From contig CABUXM010000003.1 in NCBI GenBank assembly GCA_902495545.1, positions 6,913 through 70,912 of the forward strand: a stretch of DNA of 64,000 nt, read 5' to 3'. The notes under the pieces were generated by a model. That model worked only from the letters and a program-made list of their open reading frames with translations, was not told where the DNA came from and did no database searches. Positions 49,212 through 57,828 of this stretch are shown piece after piece (position 1 is the first letter of the stretch; every line of letters starts with the position of its first letter). A program made the position numbers and the translations under genes. This stretch comes from an uncultured Collinsella sp. (GTDB lineage Bacteria; Actinomycetota; Coriobacteriia; Coriobacteriales; Coriobacteriaceae).

Positions 49212-51707
49212 ATGACCGCAACCGCCAGCCGAACCACTAACCGCAGGCCCGAGCTTTTGGCCCCCGCCGGAGGCCCGGAGCCCTTTGCCGCCGCGCTCGC
49301 CGCCGGGGCAGACGCCATCTACTGCGGCATGGGCAGCTTCAACGCCCGCCGCAAGGCAACCAACTTTACCGACGAGGCCTTTGAGCAAGCCTGCCGCGCC
49401 GCGCATCTAGCCGGGTCGCGCGTCTACGTCACGGTCAACATCGTCATCAAGCAGTCCGAGATGGGCGATGCACTGCAGCTCATTCATCGCTGCTCCACGC
49501 TGGGCGCCGATGCCTTCATTATCCAGGACTGGGGTCTGTTCTTTGAGGTCAAGCGCACCATGCCCGGCATCGAGACACATATCTCGACCCAGGCGAACAT
49601 CCACGACGACCGCGGAACCCTTTGGTGCCGTGAGCAGGGCGCCGACCGCGTGACTCTCTCGCGCGAGCTCTCCATCGACGAAATCGCCGCCATTCACGAC
49701 GCCGCGCCCGATGTGGACCTTGAGGTCTTCAGCCATGGCGCCATCTGCTTTTGCTACTCGGGCCTATGCCTGCTCTCGAGTTTTGCCATGGCGGGCCGCT
49801 CGGCCAACCGCGGCATGTGCGCTCAGCCCTGTCGCCTGCCTTACGAGCTGATCAACGAGAACGGCCGCTCGCTCTCCCCCGCCGGTCGCGGGCGCGCGCT
49901 GTGCCCGCGCGACACCAACACGTCGCAGCTTGTTCGCCGTCTGTATGACGCCGGCGCCGCATCGCTCAAGCTCGAGGGCCGCATGAAGGCCCCCGATTAC
50001 GTGTATTCCATCGTCGACGTGTACCGTCATCAGATTGATGACATGCTTGCCGATGTTTCGACCTCTAAGGATGAGGATGCCGCCCGCCAGCGCCAGCTCA
50101 AGCGCTGCTTTAATCGCGACTTTACGCACGCCTACCAGGATGGCACCTCGGGCGACGAGATGATGAGCTACGAGCGCTCCAACAACCGCGGCCAGATTGT
50201 GGGCACGGTGCTGGGCAGTCGCCTGGCCAACCGCGATGTACGCGGACTCAAGCCCGACGATCGCCGTCGCCGCGCCGCCATCGCCCGCATTGAGCTGTTT
50301 GAGCCCGTGGGCAAGGGCGACCTGCTGGAGCTTCGCCACGATAACGAATTTGACCAGTTCCTGACCACCATTGCCGCCGATGATGCCGCCGCGGGCGACA
50401 TCATCGAATGCCGCGTGCCCCGCAGCATGCCCGAGGGTTGCCGCGTCCGCGTGATTCGCAGTCAGCGTGCCATCGACGCCGCCGGCGCCGCGCTCAAGCG
50501 CGATGTGCTGCGCCGCCGCGCCGTAGACGTGTCCGTTGTGGCGCGTCTGGGCGAGCCGTTTGCCGTTGCGCTCACCTGTTGCGACGATCCTTCGCTTACG
50601 GCCACGGCCACGGGCTTTACCGTCGAGGCTGCCAAGACCCGCGCCGTCGAGGCATCCGATCTGGTTGAGCACGTCGGGCGCATGGGCTCCTCTCCCTTTG
50701 AGGCCGCAAGCTTTGACGTTTCGCTCGACGCCGGCTGCGGTATGGGCTTTTCCGCCGTGCACAAGGTGCGCGCCGCCGCTTGTAAGGCGCTGGAAGAGGC
50801 CATTCTGGCACCGTACGAGGAGCGCGCGAAAACGCTCGAGCTGCCGGCGATTGTAACCAGTGATTCCCGCCCCGCGCCCGAGCACTACCGCGATGAGCCG
50901 CAGATCTGCGCCACCGTCACCTCGCTCGAGGCCGCCGAAGCCGCTCGCGCCGAGGGTGCAACGCGCATCTATATGACCACCGACGCGCTCGATGCGGCCG
51001 AGCTCTCCCCCGCCGATGCATTTGAGCAGGGCATCGTACCCGTGCTCGACGAGGTCTGCCGCGCCGTTGACCACGTACGCGTCGACCCGTGGGTTGTTGC
51101 CGGCGCCACGGTCGCTATTGGCAACATCTCTGAGCTTGCCCTGGCCGCCCAGGTTGGCGCCACGGCCGAGATTCGCTCTTGCCTGCCGGTGCACAACACG
51201 CCCTGCATGGAGGCGCTTGCCGAGCGCGGAGCCAGTGCGTTTTGGCTCTCGCCCGAGATCACGCTCGACGAGATTGTCTCGCTCGGCGCCGCCGCGCCCG
51301 CGGCTCTGGGCATCACCGTCTTTGGCCGCCCGCGCGTTATGACGAGCGAGCACTGCATCCTGCAGGTGGCCAATGGCTGCATCCACGATTGCGCCAACTG
51401 CCGCCTGCGCGCCCGCAAGCTGTCGCTCAAGAATATCGACGGCAAGGTCATGCCCGTGCGCACCGACATCCATGGCCGCTCTCGCTTGTACGATGCCTAC
51501 CCCATCGACCTTACGCCGCAGGTACCGCAGTTGCTCGACGCCGGCGTCCGTCGTCTTATGGTCGACGGAACCTTGCTCGAGGCCGATGAGATTGGCCGTG
51601 CCGTCGCTCGCGTCCGTCGCGCCGTCGAGGCAGCTCAAGCCGGCCGCAAGCCCGCCGCCCGTCTGCGCGGAGCAACCTCGGGCTGCATGTTTGTGGGAAT
51701 CAGTTAA
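49212..51707 (+). CDS. U32 peptidase-family protein, long form (RlhA-like)
   Basis: 831 residues, larger than the paralogue at 6013-7971. N-terminal U32 core: ELLAPAGGPEPF near residue 15, YCGMGSFNAR, and the signature HGAICFCYSGLCLLSS with NRGMCAQPCRLPY at about residues 178-210. The middle contains a DUF3656-like region, and the C-terminus has Cys-rich CIHDCANCRLRARK. RlhA makes 5-hydroxycytidine in 23S rRNA, so an RNA-modification role is probable. A pseudouridine synthase follows 15 bases downstream, so the two may form an RNA-modification operon. Confidence 0.87.
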   Translation: MTATASRTTNRRPELLAPAGGPEPFAAALAAGADAIYCGMGSFNARRKATNFTDEAFEQACRAAHLAGSRVYVTVNIVIKQSEMGDALQLIHRCSTLGADAFIIQDWGLFFEVKRTMPGIETHISTQANIHDDRGTLWCREQGADRVTLSRELSIDEIAAIHDAAPDVDLEVFSHGAICFCYSGLCLLSSFAMAGRSANRGMCAQPCRLPYELINENGRSLSPAGRGRALCPRDTNTSQLVRRLYDAGAASLKLEGRMKAPDYVYSIVDVYRHQIDDMLADVSTSKDEDAARQRQLKRCFNRDFTHAYQDGTSGDEMMSYERSNNRGQIVGTVLGSRLANRDVRGLKPDDRRRRAAIARIELFEPVGKGDLLELRHDNEFDQFLTTIAADDAAAGDIIECRVPRSMPEGCRVRVIRSQRAIDAAGAALKRDVLRRRAVDVSVVARLGEPFAVALTCCDDPSLTATATGFTVEAAKTRAVEASDLVEHVGRMGSSPFEAASFDVSLDAGCGMGFSAVHKVRAAACKALEEAILAPYEERAKTLELPAIVTSDSRPAPEHYRDEPQICATVTSLEAAEAARAEGATRIYMTTDALDAAELSPADAFEQGIVPVLDEVCRAVDHVRVDPWVVAGATVAIGNISELALAAQVGATAEIRSCLPVHNTPCMEALAERGASAFWLSPEITLDEIVSLGAAAPAALGITVFGRPRVMTSEHCILQVANGCIHDCANCRLRARKLSLKNIDGKVMPVRTDIHGRSRLYDAYPIDLTPQVPQLLDAGVRRLMVDGTLLEADEIGRAVARVRRAVEAAQAGRKPAARLRGATSGCMFVGIS

Positions 51708-51722
51708 CCGAAAGGCTTACAC

Positions 51723-52382
51723 GTGAACGAAGAACCTCAAGTCCTCTACTGCGACGCCTGGCTCATGGCCATCGACAAGCCCGCCGGCATGATCGTCCAC
51801 GGCGACGGCACCGGCGAGCGCACGCTCACCGACTACGCCAGCGACCTGCTGCTGGCGATGGGCGACGGCTTTGCCGCGACCGACATGCAGCCGCTCAACC
51901 GCCTGGACCGCAACACCACCGGCGTGGTGTTGTTCTCGCTCGACAAGCAGACGCAGCCCGCCTTTGACCAGATGATTATCGACCACGCTTTCGAAAAGCA
52001 CTACCTGGCGCTGGCCGAGGGCAAGATCGACTGGAACGAGAAGCTCATCGACAAGCCCATCGCCCGCGATCGCCACGATAGCCGCAAGATGCGTGTCGGC
52101 GCCAGCGGCAAGCCGTCACAGACGCGCGTGAAGGTGCTCAAGCGCCTTAAGAGCCGCCGAGGCCTGCCCGCGCGTTCGTATATCGATGTCGAGCTACTCA
52201 CCGGCCGCAAGCACCAGATCCGCGTGCACCTGGCAAGCGAGCGCCATCCCCTGGTTGGCGACGACCTGTACGGCACGCCGCGTCCTTGTGGCCTCATGCT
52301 TCACGCCCACAGCGTGTCCTTCACGCATCCCGTAACCGGCGAGCACATCCACATCGAAGCCCCCTGCCCCTGGGAGCCCTAA
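51723..52382 (+). CDS. RluA-family pseudouridine synthase
   Basis: 219 residues. Catalytic Asp in LNRLDRNTTG near residue 62, and the RluA family motifs YLALAEG and GRKHQIRVHL. No S4 domain is present at the N-terminus, so it resembles the RluA/TruC branch more than RluC/RluD. It starts with GTG 51723 after AAAGG. Likely target is rRNA or tRNA. Confidence 0.9.
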   Translation: MNEEPQVLYCDAWLMAIDKPAGMIVHGDGTGERTLTDYASDLLLAMGDGFAATDMQPLNRLDRNTTGVVLFSLDKQTQPAFDQMIIDHAFEKHYLALAEGKIDWNEKLIDKPIARDRHDSRKMRVGASGKPSQTRVKVLKRLKSRRGLPARSYIDVELLTGRKHQIRVHLASERHPLVGDDLYGTPRPCGLMLHAHSVSFTHPVTGEHIHIEAPCPWEP

Positions 52383-52384
52383 AG

Positions 52385-52481
52385 CCTGCCGAAAAGGGAC
52401 AGGTTTATTTTGGCAGGTTTTATCTGGACAAACGTCAAAACCACCACATAGGTTCCTACCCCTTCGCGGTGGTTTTGGCGT
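52385..52481. other. Gene-end stem-loops between the pseudouridine synthase and the DeoR regulator
   Basis: cctgcc (52385-52390) pairs with ggcagg (52412-52417) before a TTTTA run, a possible plus-strand terminator. A longer 14-bp stem (52432-52445 with 52468-52481, one wobble) lies next to it and is a candidate end for the minus-strand regulator gene. The intervening GGGACAGGTTTATTTTGGCAGG motif looks like another extragenic repeat. Confidence 0.5.
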
Positions 52482-52498
52482 TTGCCCGTCCCCTGCTG

Positions 52499-53245
52499 TT
52501 AGACCGTGATGACGTTGTCCATTGCCCGGTACTTGGCGGGGACATCGCCTGCGGTAATAATCGTTGCGTCGCGGAAGTCCGCAAACTTGACGGGCGCCAC
52601 CATGCCAAATTTACTGGCGTCCGAGATTACGAAGCGTTTGGCGGTATGGCGCATCGAGATACGCTTGACCTGTGCTTCCTCGATATCCGGTGTGGTGAGA
52701 CCTTGCTCGGCCGCGATGCCGTTGGATCCCCAAAAGCCGCAGTTGAAGTTATAGCGGTCCAGGGTTGCCAAGGCATCGGGGCCAACGAGCGCCTCGGTCT
52801 CGGGTTTGAGCTCGCCGCCCAGCACCACGGTACGCATGCCGCGCAAAGCAAGGTGCTGAGCATGGAGCACGGAATCGGTCACATAGGTGACGCCGTCGAG
52901 ACGCGGAAGATGCTCGATGAGCTTGAGGGTCGTTGAGCCCGAATCGATATACACAAAGCTATCGGGCTCCACCAGGGCCGCGGCACGAGCACAGATGCGC
53001 TCCTTGTCATCGTTATGGAGATCACTGCGTTCGCTGATCGTCAAGTCGCGCGTCACGTGCGCGCGCTCCAGACTCGTCGCACCTCCGTGCACCTTGGCGA
53101 TACGGTGCGCGCGGTCGAGCGTTTGCAAGTCACGGCGAATGGTGGACGGTGTCACGCCCAGGGCCTCGGCAAGTTCCGGCACGGTAACCGAGCCGGCCTG
53201 CTGCACCATCGACACGATCGCATTGAGCCTATCTTCCGCAAGCAT
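52499..53245 (-). CDS. DeoR-family transcriptional regulator
   Basis: 248 residues. N-terminal HTH with the DeoR signature (VTPSTIRRDLQTLDR, then KVHGGATS) and a C-terminal ISOCOT-like sensor domain (IDSGSTTLKLIEHL, with DASKFG). Such proteins sense phosphorylated sugars. It is 3 bases downstream of the Gfo/Idh oxidoreductase, so they form an operon and may be autoregulated. Confidence 0.9.
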   Translation of the reverse strand: MLAEDRLNAIVSMVQQAGSVTVPELAEALGVTPSTIRRDLQTLDRAHRIAKVHGGATSLERAHVTRDLTISERSDLHNDDKERICARAAALVEPDSFVYIDSGSTTLKLIEHLPRLDGVTYVTDSVLHAQHLALRGMRTVVLGGELKPETEALVGPDALATLDRYNFNCGFWGSNGIAAEQGLTTPDIEEAQVKRISMRHTAKRFVISDASKFGMVAPVKFADFRDATIITAGDVPAKYRAMDNVITV

Positions 53246-53248
53246 CGC

Positions 53249-54328
53249 TTACTCCTCCTCGGGGTACACAACTCCCCAGTCGGCGCGGAGCTTGGTCATA
53301 AGCTCCATAACATCAGAAGCATAATCCAGCAGCTCGCGCTTGGAGTCGTCGCCGGCAACGGCCTTCTCAAGATCGGCCATCTCATAGCAAAGGGCGTAAG
53401 CTTCGGTGCCGGCGTGGACCTCCTCGCGGTGGCCGTCCACAGTCCACACGATGGTCGCGTGATCGGCGCGCGGATACTCGTTGACCTCGATATAGCACTT
53501 GTCGAAGCTGATGACCGAGCGCTTGGGCTGCTTGGAGTGGAGCGTAAGGCTCACAACACCCAGCTGCTGCTCGGCGTTACGGCAGACAATGCCGCCCGCA
53601 ACGTCGACACCGGTCTCACAGGTGTTGCCCAGCGAGACAACCTCAGCGGGCTGGCTCGCCATAAAGAGGCGCATAACGGAGAGCGCATACACGCCAATGT
53701 CGAGCATGGCGCCACCGGCAAGGCTACGGTTGTAGAAGCGGTTGGTCAGGTCGCCGTACTCCTTATAGCTGCCAAAGTTGAGCTGAGCGAGATTCATGCG
53801 GCCGAACTCGCCGACATCCATGCGACGACGCAGCTCCTGATACAAGGGCATGTGAAGCACCGTGGTGGCGTCCATAAGGACCACGTTGTGCTCGTCGGCA
53901 ATGGCGCGGGCCTCGTCAAGCTCGGCGGAATTGAGGGTAATGGCCTTCTCGCAGAGCACGTGCTTGCCAGCTGCCAGAGCGGCTCGCAGATAGGTGATAT
54001 GCGTGTTGTGCGGCGTGGTGATATAGACTGCGTCAATGTCCGGATCGGCGTAGAGATCCTCGACCGTGCCATAGACCTTCTCAACGCCATACTGCTCTGC
54101 AAAAGCCTGAGCCTTGGACAGCGTGCGGTTGGCAACGCCCGCGAGCTTTCGGCCGGCAAGGGCGAGAGACTGAGCCATCTGGTTGGCGATAACGCCACAC
54201 CCAATTACAGCCCAACGAAGCTCGGGAGCCGTAAAGATGTCGTTTGGGAACGGCTGATTCTGGACCGAGGCAAACGCCGCCTTTGCGGCTGCCTCGGCGT
54301 CGAGCGGAGCCTGTTTGGAATCTGCCAT
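53249..54328 (-). CDS. Gfo/Idh/MocA family NAD(P)-dependent oxidoreductase
   Basis: 359 residues. Rossmann fold with VIGCGVIANQ near residue 40, then TPHNTHITYL and the catalytic-site EKAITLN, with the C-terminal sheet domain including AGGAMLDIGVYAL. The first 30 residues are an extra N-terminal extension. Substrate unknown; the linked DeoR regulator suggests a sugar or polyol. Confidence 0.9.
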   Translation of the reverse strand: MADSKQAPLDAEAAAKAAFASVQNQPFPNDIFTAPELRWAVIGCGVIANQMAQSLALAGRKLAGVANRTLSKAQAFAEQYGVEKVYGTVEDLYADPDIDAVYITTPHNTHITYLRAALAAGKHVLCEKAITLNSAELDEARAIADEHNVVLMDATTVLHMPLYQELRRRMDVGEFGRMNLAQLNFGSYKEYGDLTNRFYNRSLAGGAMLDIGVYALSVMRLFMASQPAEVVSLGNTCETGVDVAGGIVCRNAEQQLGVVSLTLHSKQPKRSVISFDKCYIEVNEYPRADHATIVWTVDGHREEVHAGTEAYALCYEMADLEKAVAGDDSKRELLDYASDVMELMTKLRADWGVVYPEEE

Positions 54329-54465
54329 GATGTGCCTCCTGAGTCATCGGAAGTCCTTCATTTCTAACAAACCTATAGTCGCACAATTGCGCGCGTATCT
54401 GCTCGTGTTTGCGTATTTATTTGCTTATCGGTCATTATTTAGCCATAGTTGCCAGATGTTTGCGC

Positions 54466-54497
54466 GGCTATGCGCATTGTCGCGCAAGGCTATGCGC
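54466..54497. promoter_or_regulatory. 22-bp-spaced direct repeats GGCTATGCGC upstream of the oxidoreductase-DeoR operon
   Basis: GGCTATGCGC occurs at 54466-54475 and 54488-54497, two helical turns apart, in a stretch full of TGCGCA-like half-sites (to about 54510). Likely operator, perhaps for the DeoR protein encoded at 52499. The gap 54329-54631 also holds a GTCCCCAATGAGTAG fragment of the GGGAC repeats near 54551. Confidence 0.4.
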
Positions 54498-54570
54498 GTA
54501 AATGCGCATGCGACGATCCTTGTGAAACAAACGGCCACTCATTTAAGTCTGTCCCCAATGAGTAGGGATA

Positions 54571-54606
54571 GAAAAAGGCCCGGGTGCCGTAGCATCCGGG
54601 CCTTTG
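54571..54606 (-). terminator. Terminator directly after rplX
   Basis: aaggcccgg pairs with ccgggcctt (54575-54604), and the minus strand continues with TTTTTC. It lies about 26 bases past the rplX stop and so ends the proximal ribosomal operon, where rplE would normally follow. Confidence 0.9.
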
Positions 54607-54631
54607 CTAGCAACTTGATGTTGCGGGCAGC

Positions 54632-54937
54632 TTAGAACTTGTGGCCGCACTTCTTGCAGACGCGCAGCTTGTTCTTGCCGTCCTTCTCGTGACCGACGCG
54701 GGTAACCTTACCGCACTCGGGGCAAACGAGATTGACGTTGGAGGCGTCGATGGGAGCCTCCTGCGAAACGATGCCGCCCTGCTGGTTGGCAGCGTTGGGC
54801 TTGACGGCCTTCTTGACGACCGAAACGCCCTCGACAACGACCTTGTTCTCGGCGGGGAGAGCACGCAGGACAACGCCCTGCTTGCCGCGATCCTTACCAG
54901 AGAGAACCTGGACCTTATCGCCCTTCTTGATATACAT
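54632..54937 (-). CDS. rplX: 50S ribosomal protein L24
   Basis: 101 residues. KOW motif at the N-terminus (KKGDKVQVLSGKDRGKQGVV) and an actinobacterial-style C-terminus with CPEC and CKKC. It is now the last gene of the rplC-rplX transcript. Confidence 0.96.
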   Translation of the reverse strand: MYIKKGDKVQVLSGKDRGKQGVVLRALPAENKVVVEGVSVVKKAVKPNAANQQGGIVSQEAPIDASNVNLVCPECGKVTRVGHEKDGKNKLRVCKKCGHKF

Positions 54938-54950
54938 ATATCTCCCCTAA

Positions 54951-55319
54951 CTACAGGGTCTCGGGAGCGAGCGAGACGATCTTCATGTACTTCTTGTCAC
55001 GAAGCTCGCGAGCGACGGGCCCGAAGATACGGGTGCCGACGGGCGAACCATCGTTGTTGATGACAACGCAGGCGTTCTCATCAAAGCGAATGTAGGAGCC
55101 ATCCTTGCGGCGGATCTCCTTAACGGTGCGAACGACGACGCAACGGACAACGTCCTTCTTCTTGACGTTGGCGCCAGGGGTAGCCTCCTGGACAGCACCG
55201 ATGAACACATCGCCGATGCCTGCATAACGACGCTTGGAACCGCCAAGCACCTTGATGCAGCGAATCTTGCGAGCGCCGGAGTTGTCGGCGACGTTCAGCA
55301 TGGTTTGCATCTGAATCAT
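54951..55319 (-). CDS. rplN: 50S ribosomal protein L14
   Basis: 122 residues with the L14 features MLNVADNSGARKIRCIKVLGG and GTRIFGPVARELRDK. The 118-base gap to rpsQ carries a 5-bp hairpin and a TATAAAGG stretch (about 55368), possibly an internal promoter. Confidence 0.97.
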   Translation of the reverse strand: MIQMQTMLNVADNSGARKIRCIKVLGGSKRRYAGIGDVFIGAVQEATPGANVKKKDVVRCVVVRTVKEIRRKDGSYIRFDENACVVINNDGSPVGTRIFGPVARELRDKKYMKIVSLAPETL

Positions 55320-55437
55320 GGTAGATGTTCCTCCGAACTAAGAACCGAAGAGAGGTGCGCTGCCTTTATACGGCCTGTGGTATGCAAGCCAGGCATACGC
55401 ACATCTTCGGAAACGTACAAGTCGTAAGAGCGACTGC

Positions 55438-55698
55438 TTATTTAGCGCGCTCGACGACCTCGATGAGGCGCCAACGCTTCATCTTGGACATAGGACGGGT
55501 CTCCATAACGCGGACGGTGTCGCCCACGCCAGCCGTGCACTCCTCGTCGTGAGCGTGCAGCTTCTTGGAGCTGGTCATCATCTTGCCGTACTTGGGGTGA
55601 CGCTTGCGCTCGGTGATGGTGACAACAATGGTCTTGGCACCGGAGACGGAGGTAACGACACCCGTACGGACCTTACGCGAGTTACGCGAATCAGTCAT
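55438..55698 (-). CDS. rpsQ: 30S ribosomal protein S17
   Basis: 86 residues, OB-fold, with the family segment GVVTSVSGAKTIVVTI and VRVMETRPMSKMKRWR. Standard order after rpmC. Confidence 0.96.
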   Translation of the reverse strand: MTDSRNSRKVRTGVVTSVSGAKTIVVTITERKRHPKYGKMMTSSKKLHAHDEECTAGVGDTVRVMETRPMSKMKRWRLIEVVERAK

Positions 55699-55714
55699 GT
55701 TCTCTCCTTAGGTC

Positions 55715-55930
55715 CTACTCGGCGACAGCGGACTTCTCCGCTGCGATCTCGCGGGCGCGCTGCTCCGTGAGGACGCGAGCGATGTCCTTCTTCACGGTGT
55801 TGACGCGAGCGGTGTTGTCCAGCTGGCTGGTGGCCATCTGGAAACGAAGGTTAAAGAGCTCGGCGCGCATTTCCTTCAGCTTCTCAACGAGCTGAGCGTC
55901 CGAGAGCTCACGAATCTCTGCGGGCTTCAT
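55715..55930 (-). CDS. rpmC: 50S ribosomal protein L29
   Basis: 71 residues, two-helix hairpin with ELFNLRFQMATSQL and VKKDIARVLTEQR. Its ATG overlaps the rplP stop by one base (TAATG), suggesting coupling. Confidence 0.95.
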   Translation of the reverse strand: MKPAEIRELSDAQLVEKLKEMRAELFNLRFQMATSQLDNTARVNTVKKDIARVLTEQRAREIAAEKSAVAE

Positions 55931-56433
55931 TAGTTCTCCTCCTTGGCGGCGGCGGCGTCCTCAGCAGCCCACTTGGCCTCGAGAGCGGCCTCCTCAGCCA
56001 TCTCCTTCTCGATGCGCTGCTCAGCGTTCTTGGCAGCAACAATCTTGGTCTTGATGGGGAGCTTGTGCTGCGCAAGACGCAGAGCCTCGCGAGCGACCTC
56101 CTCGGGAACACCCTTGACCTCGAACATGATGCGGCCGGGCTTGACGACGGCCACCCACTCCTCGGGGTTACCCTTACCAGAACCCATGCGAGTCTCGGCA
56201 GGCTTCTTGGTGATGGGCTTATCGGGGAAGATCGTGATGTAGACACGACCGCCACGCTTCATGTAGCGGGTCATGGCAATACGAGCGGCCTCGATCTGAC
56301 GGTTGGTGATCCAATGGGCCTCGAGAGCCTGGATACCAAACTCGCCGAAATGCAGCTCGGTATTACCCTTGGCCTGGCCCTTCATGGAGCCACGCTGCAC
56401 CTTGCGGTGAAGAATACGCTTAGGGGCAAGCAC
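55930..56433 (-). CDS. rplP: 50S ribosomal protein L16
   Basis: 167 residues. The L16 core (KHRKVQRG-like start as HRKVQRGSMKGQAKGN, and the Gly-rich MGSGKGNPE segment) is normal to about residue 138, then a 27-residue Ala/Glu-rich tail follows. It starts with GTG 56433 after AGGAGG and overlaps the rpsC stop. Confidence 0.95.
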   Translation of the reverse strand: MLAPKRILHRKVQRGSMKGQAKGNTELHFGEFGIQALEAHWITNRQIEAARIAMTRYMKRGGRVYITIFPDKPITKKPAETRMGSGKGNPEEWVAVVKPGRIMFEVKGVPEEVAREALRLAQHKLPIKTKIVAAKNAEQRIEKEMAEEAALEAKWAAEDAAAAKEEN

Positions 56434-57143
56434 TACTGACCCCTCCTCTCGGAGTTACGACGACGAGGACGGGAAGAGCCCTCGAGTGCAGGGTTGGGAA
56501 CAGGCTGGCCCGGGAGCTTCTCGCCCAGGTAGATCCAGACCTTCACGCCGCAAGCGCCCATGGTGGTGCTGGCGACAGCCGTGCCGTAGTCGATCTTGGC
56601 ACGGAGGGTGTGCAGAGGCACGCGACCCTCGCGGTACCACTCACGACGGCCCATCTCGGCACCGCCGAGACGACCGGAGCACTGGATACGGATGCCCTTA
56701 GCGCCGGCCTTGCGGGCGGACTGGACAGCCTTGCGCATAGCGCGACGGAAGGCAACGCGGCCCTCGAGCTGCTCGGCGATAGACTGAGCAACGAGGTTGG
56801 CGTCGAGCTCGGGGCGCTTGATCTCGACAACGTCGACGGAGAGCTGGCCCTTGGAGACGCCAGCGACCTTCTCGAGCTCGGTGCGGAGGGTATCGATCTC
56901 GGCACCCTTCTTACCGATGACAACGCCGGGGCGAGCGGTGAGGATAATGACCTTCACCTTGTCGCCAGCGCGCTCGATCTCGACGCGGGAGACAGCTGCG
57001 CGGGAAAGACGCTTCTCGAGGTACTTGCGGATCTCGAGATCGTTACCGAGGGTCTTAGCGTAATCCTTCTCTGCGAACCAGCGGGAGCGCCAGTTCTCGG
57101 TGATGCCAAGACGGAAGCCGGTGGGGTAGACTTTCTGACCCAT
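56433..57143 (-). CDS. rpsC: 30S ribosomal protein S3
   Basis: 236 residues. N-terminal KH domain with VVIGKKGAEIDTLR and the C-terminal domain (QCSGRLGGAEMGRREW), with a short Arg-rich end. Part of the mRNA entry pore. Confidence 0.97.
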   Translation of the reverse strand: MGQKVYPTGFRLGITENWRSRWFAEKDYAKTLGNDLEIRKYLEKRLSRAAVSRVEIERAGDKVKVIILTARPGVVIGKKGAEIDTLRTELEKVAGVSKGQLSVDVVEIKRPELDANLVAQSIAEQLEGRVAFRRAMRKAVQSARKAGAKGIRIQCSGRLGGAEMGRREWYREGRVPLHTLRAKIDYGTAVASTTMGACGVKVWIYLGEKLPGQPVPNPALEGSSRPRRRNSERRGQ

Positions 57144-57149
57144 ACAGCT

Positions 57150-57521
57150 TTACGCCTCCTTTCGAGGAGCAACGACGACGGTGATGTGGGAAGTACGCTT
57201 CAGAATGCGAGAAGCGGAACCCTTGGCGCGGGGACGGATGCGCTTAAGCGTCGGACCCTCGTCAACATAGGCAGCGGCGACAACCAGGTTGTCGGCACGC
57301 AGACCGTTGTTGTTCTCGGCGTTCGCAACGGCGGAACGGAGAACCTTCTCGACATCCACGGCGACGGCGCGGTCGCAGAAGTGGAGGATGTCGAAGGCCT
57401 GAGCGACAGGCTTGCGGCGGATCAGATCGACCACCAGGCGGGCCTTGCTGGGGGAAACACGCACGTACTTAGCGACGGCGCGAACCTCGGTGGCCTCAGT
57501 TTCAATAGACTTAGTTGCCAT
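57150..57521 (-). CDS. rplV: 50S ribosomal protein L22
   Basis: 123 residues. Starts with an ~8-residue non-conserved lead, then RAVAKYVRVSPSKARLVVDLIR, and ends with the basic loop region AKGSASRILKRTSHI that lines the exit tunnel. Confidence 0.96.
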   Translation of the reverse strand: MATKSIETEATEVRAVAKYVRVSPSKARLVVDLIRRKPVAQAFDILHFCDRAVAVDVEKVLRSAVANAENNNGLRADNLVVAAAYVDEGPTLKRIRPRAKGSASRILKRTSHITVVVAPRKEA

Positions 57522-57535
57522 TTACGGTTAACCCC

Positions 57536-57796
57536 CTATTTGGCCTTGTGGCCACGGAACGTACGAGTCGGCGCGAACTCGCCGAGCTTGTGACCAACCA
57601 TGGACTCGGTAACATACACGGGCACATGCTTGCGGCCGTCGTGGACGGCGATGGTGTGACCAACCATCTCGGGGAAGATGGTGGACGCGCGGGACCAGGT
57701 CTTCACGACGTCCTTCTTGCCAGCCTCGTTCATCGCGGTGATACGCGAGAGAAGGCGAGTCTCCACGAACGGGCCCTTTTTGAGACTTCTGCTCAT
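57536..57796 (-). CDS. rpsS: 30S ribosomal protein S19
   Basis: 86 residues. SRSLKKGPFVETRLL at the start and the family signature MVGHKLGEFAPTRTFRGH at the end. Confidence 0.97.
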   Translation of the reverse strand: MSRSLKKGPFVETRLLSRITAMNEAGKKDVVKTWSRASTIFPEMVGHTIAVHDGRKHVPVYVTESMVGHKLGEFAPTRTFRGHKAK

Positions 57797-57828
57797 AAGT
57801 GCTTTCTCCTAAAACTCGGTATCCGAAA

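Noticed and set aside
23000..54600. A prophage or integrative element causing the operon split
   Set aside because: No integrase, transposase, phage structural or conjugation gene and no flanking tRNA or attachment repeat was recognised.
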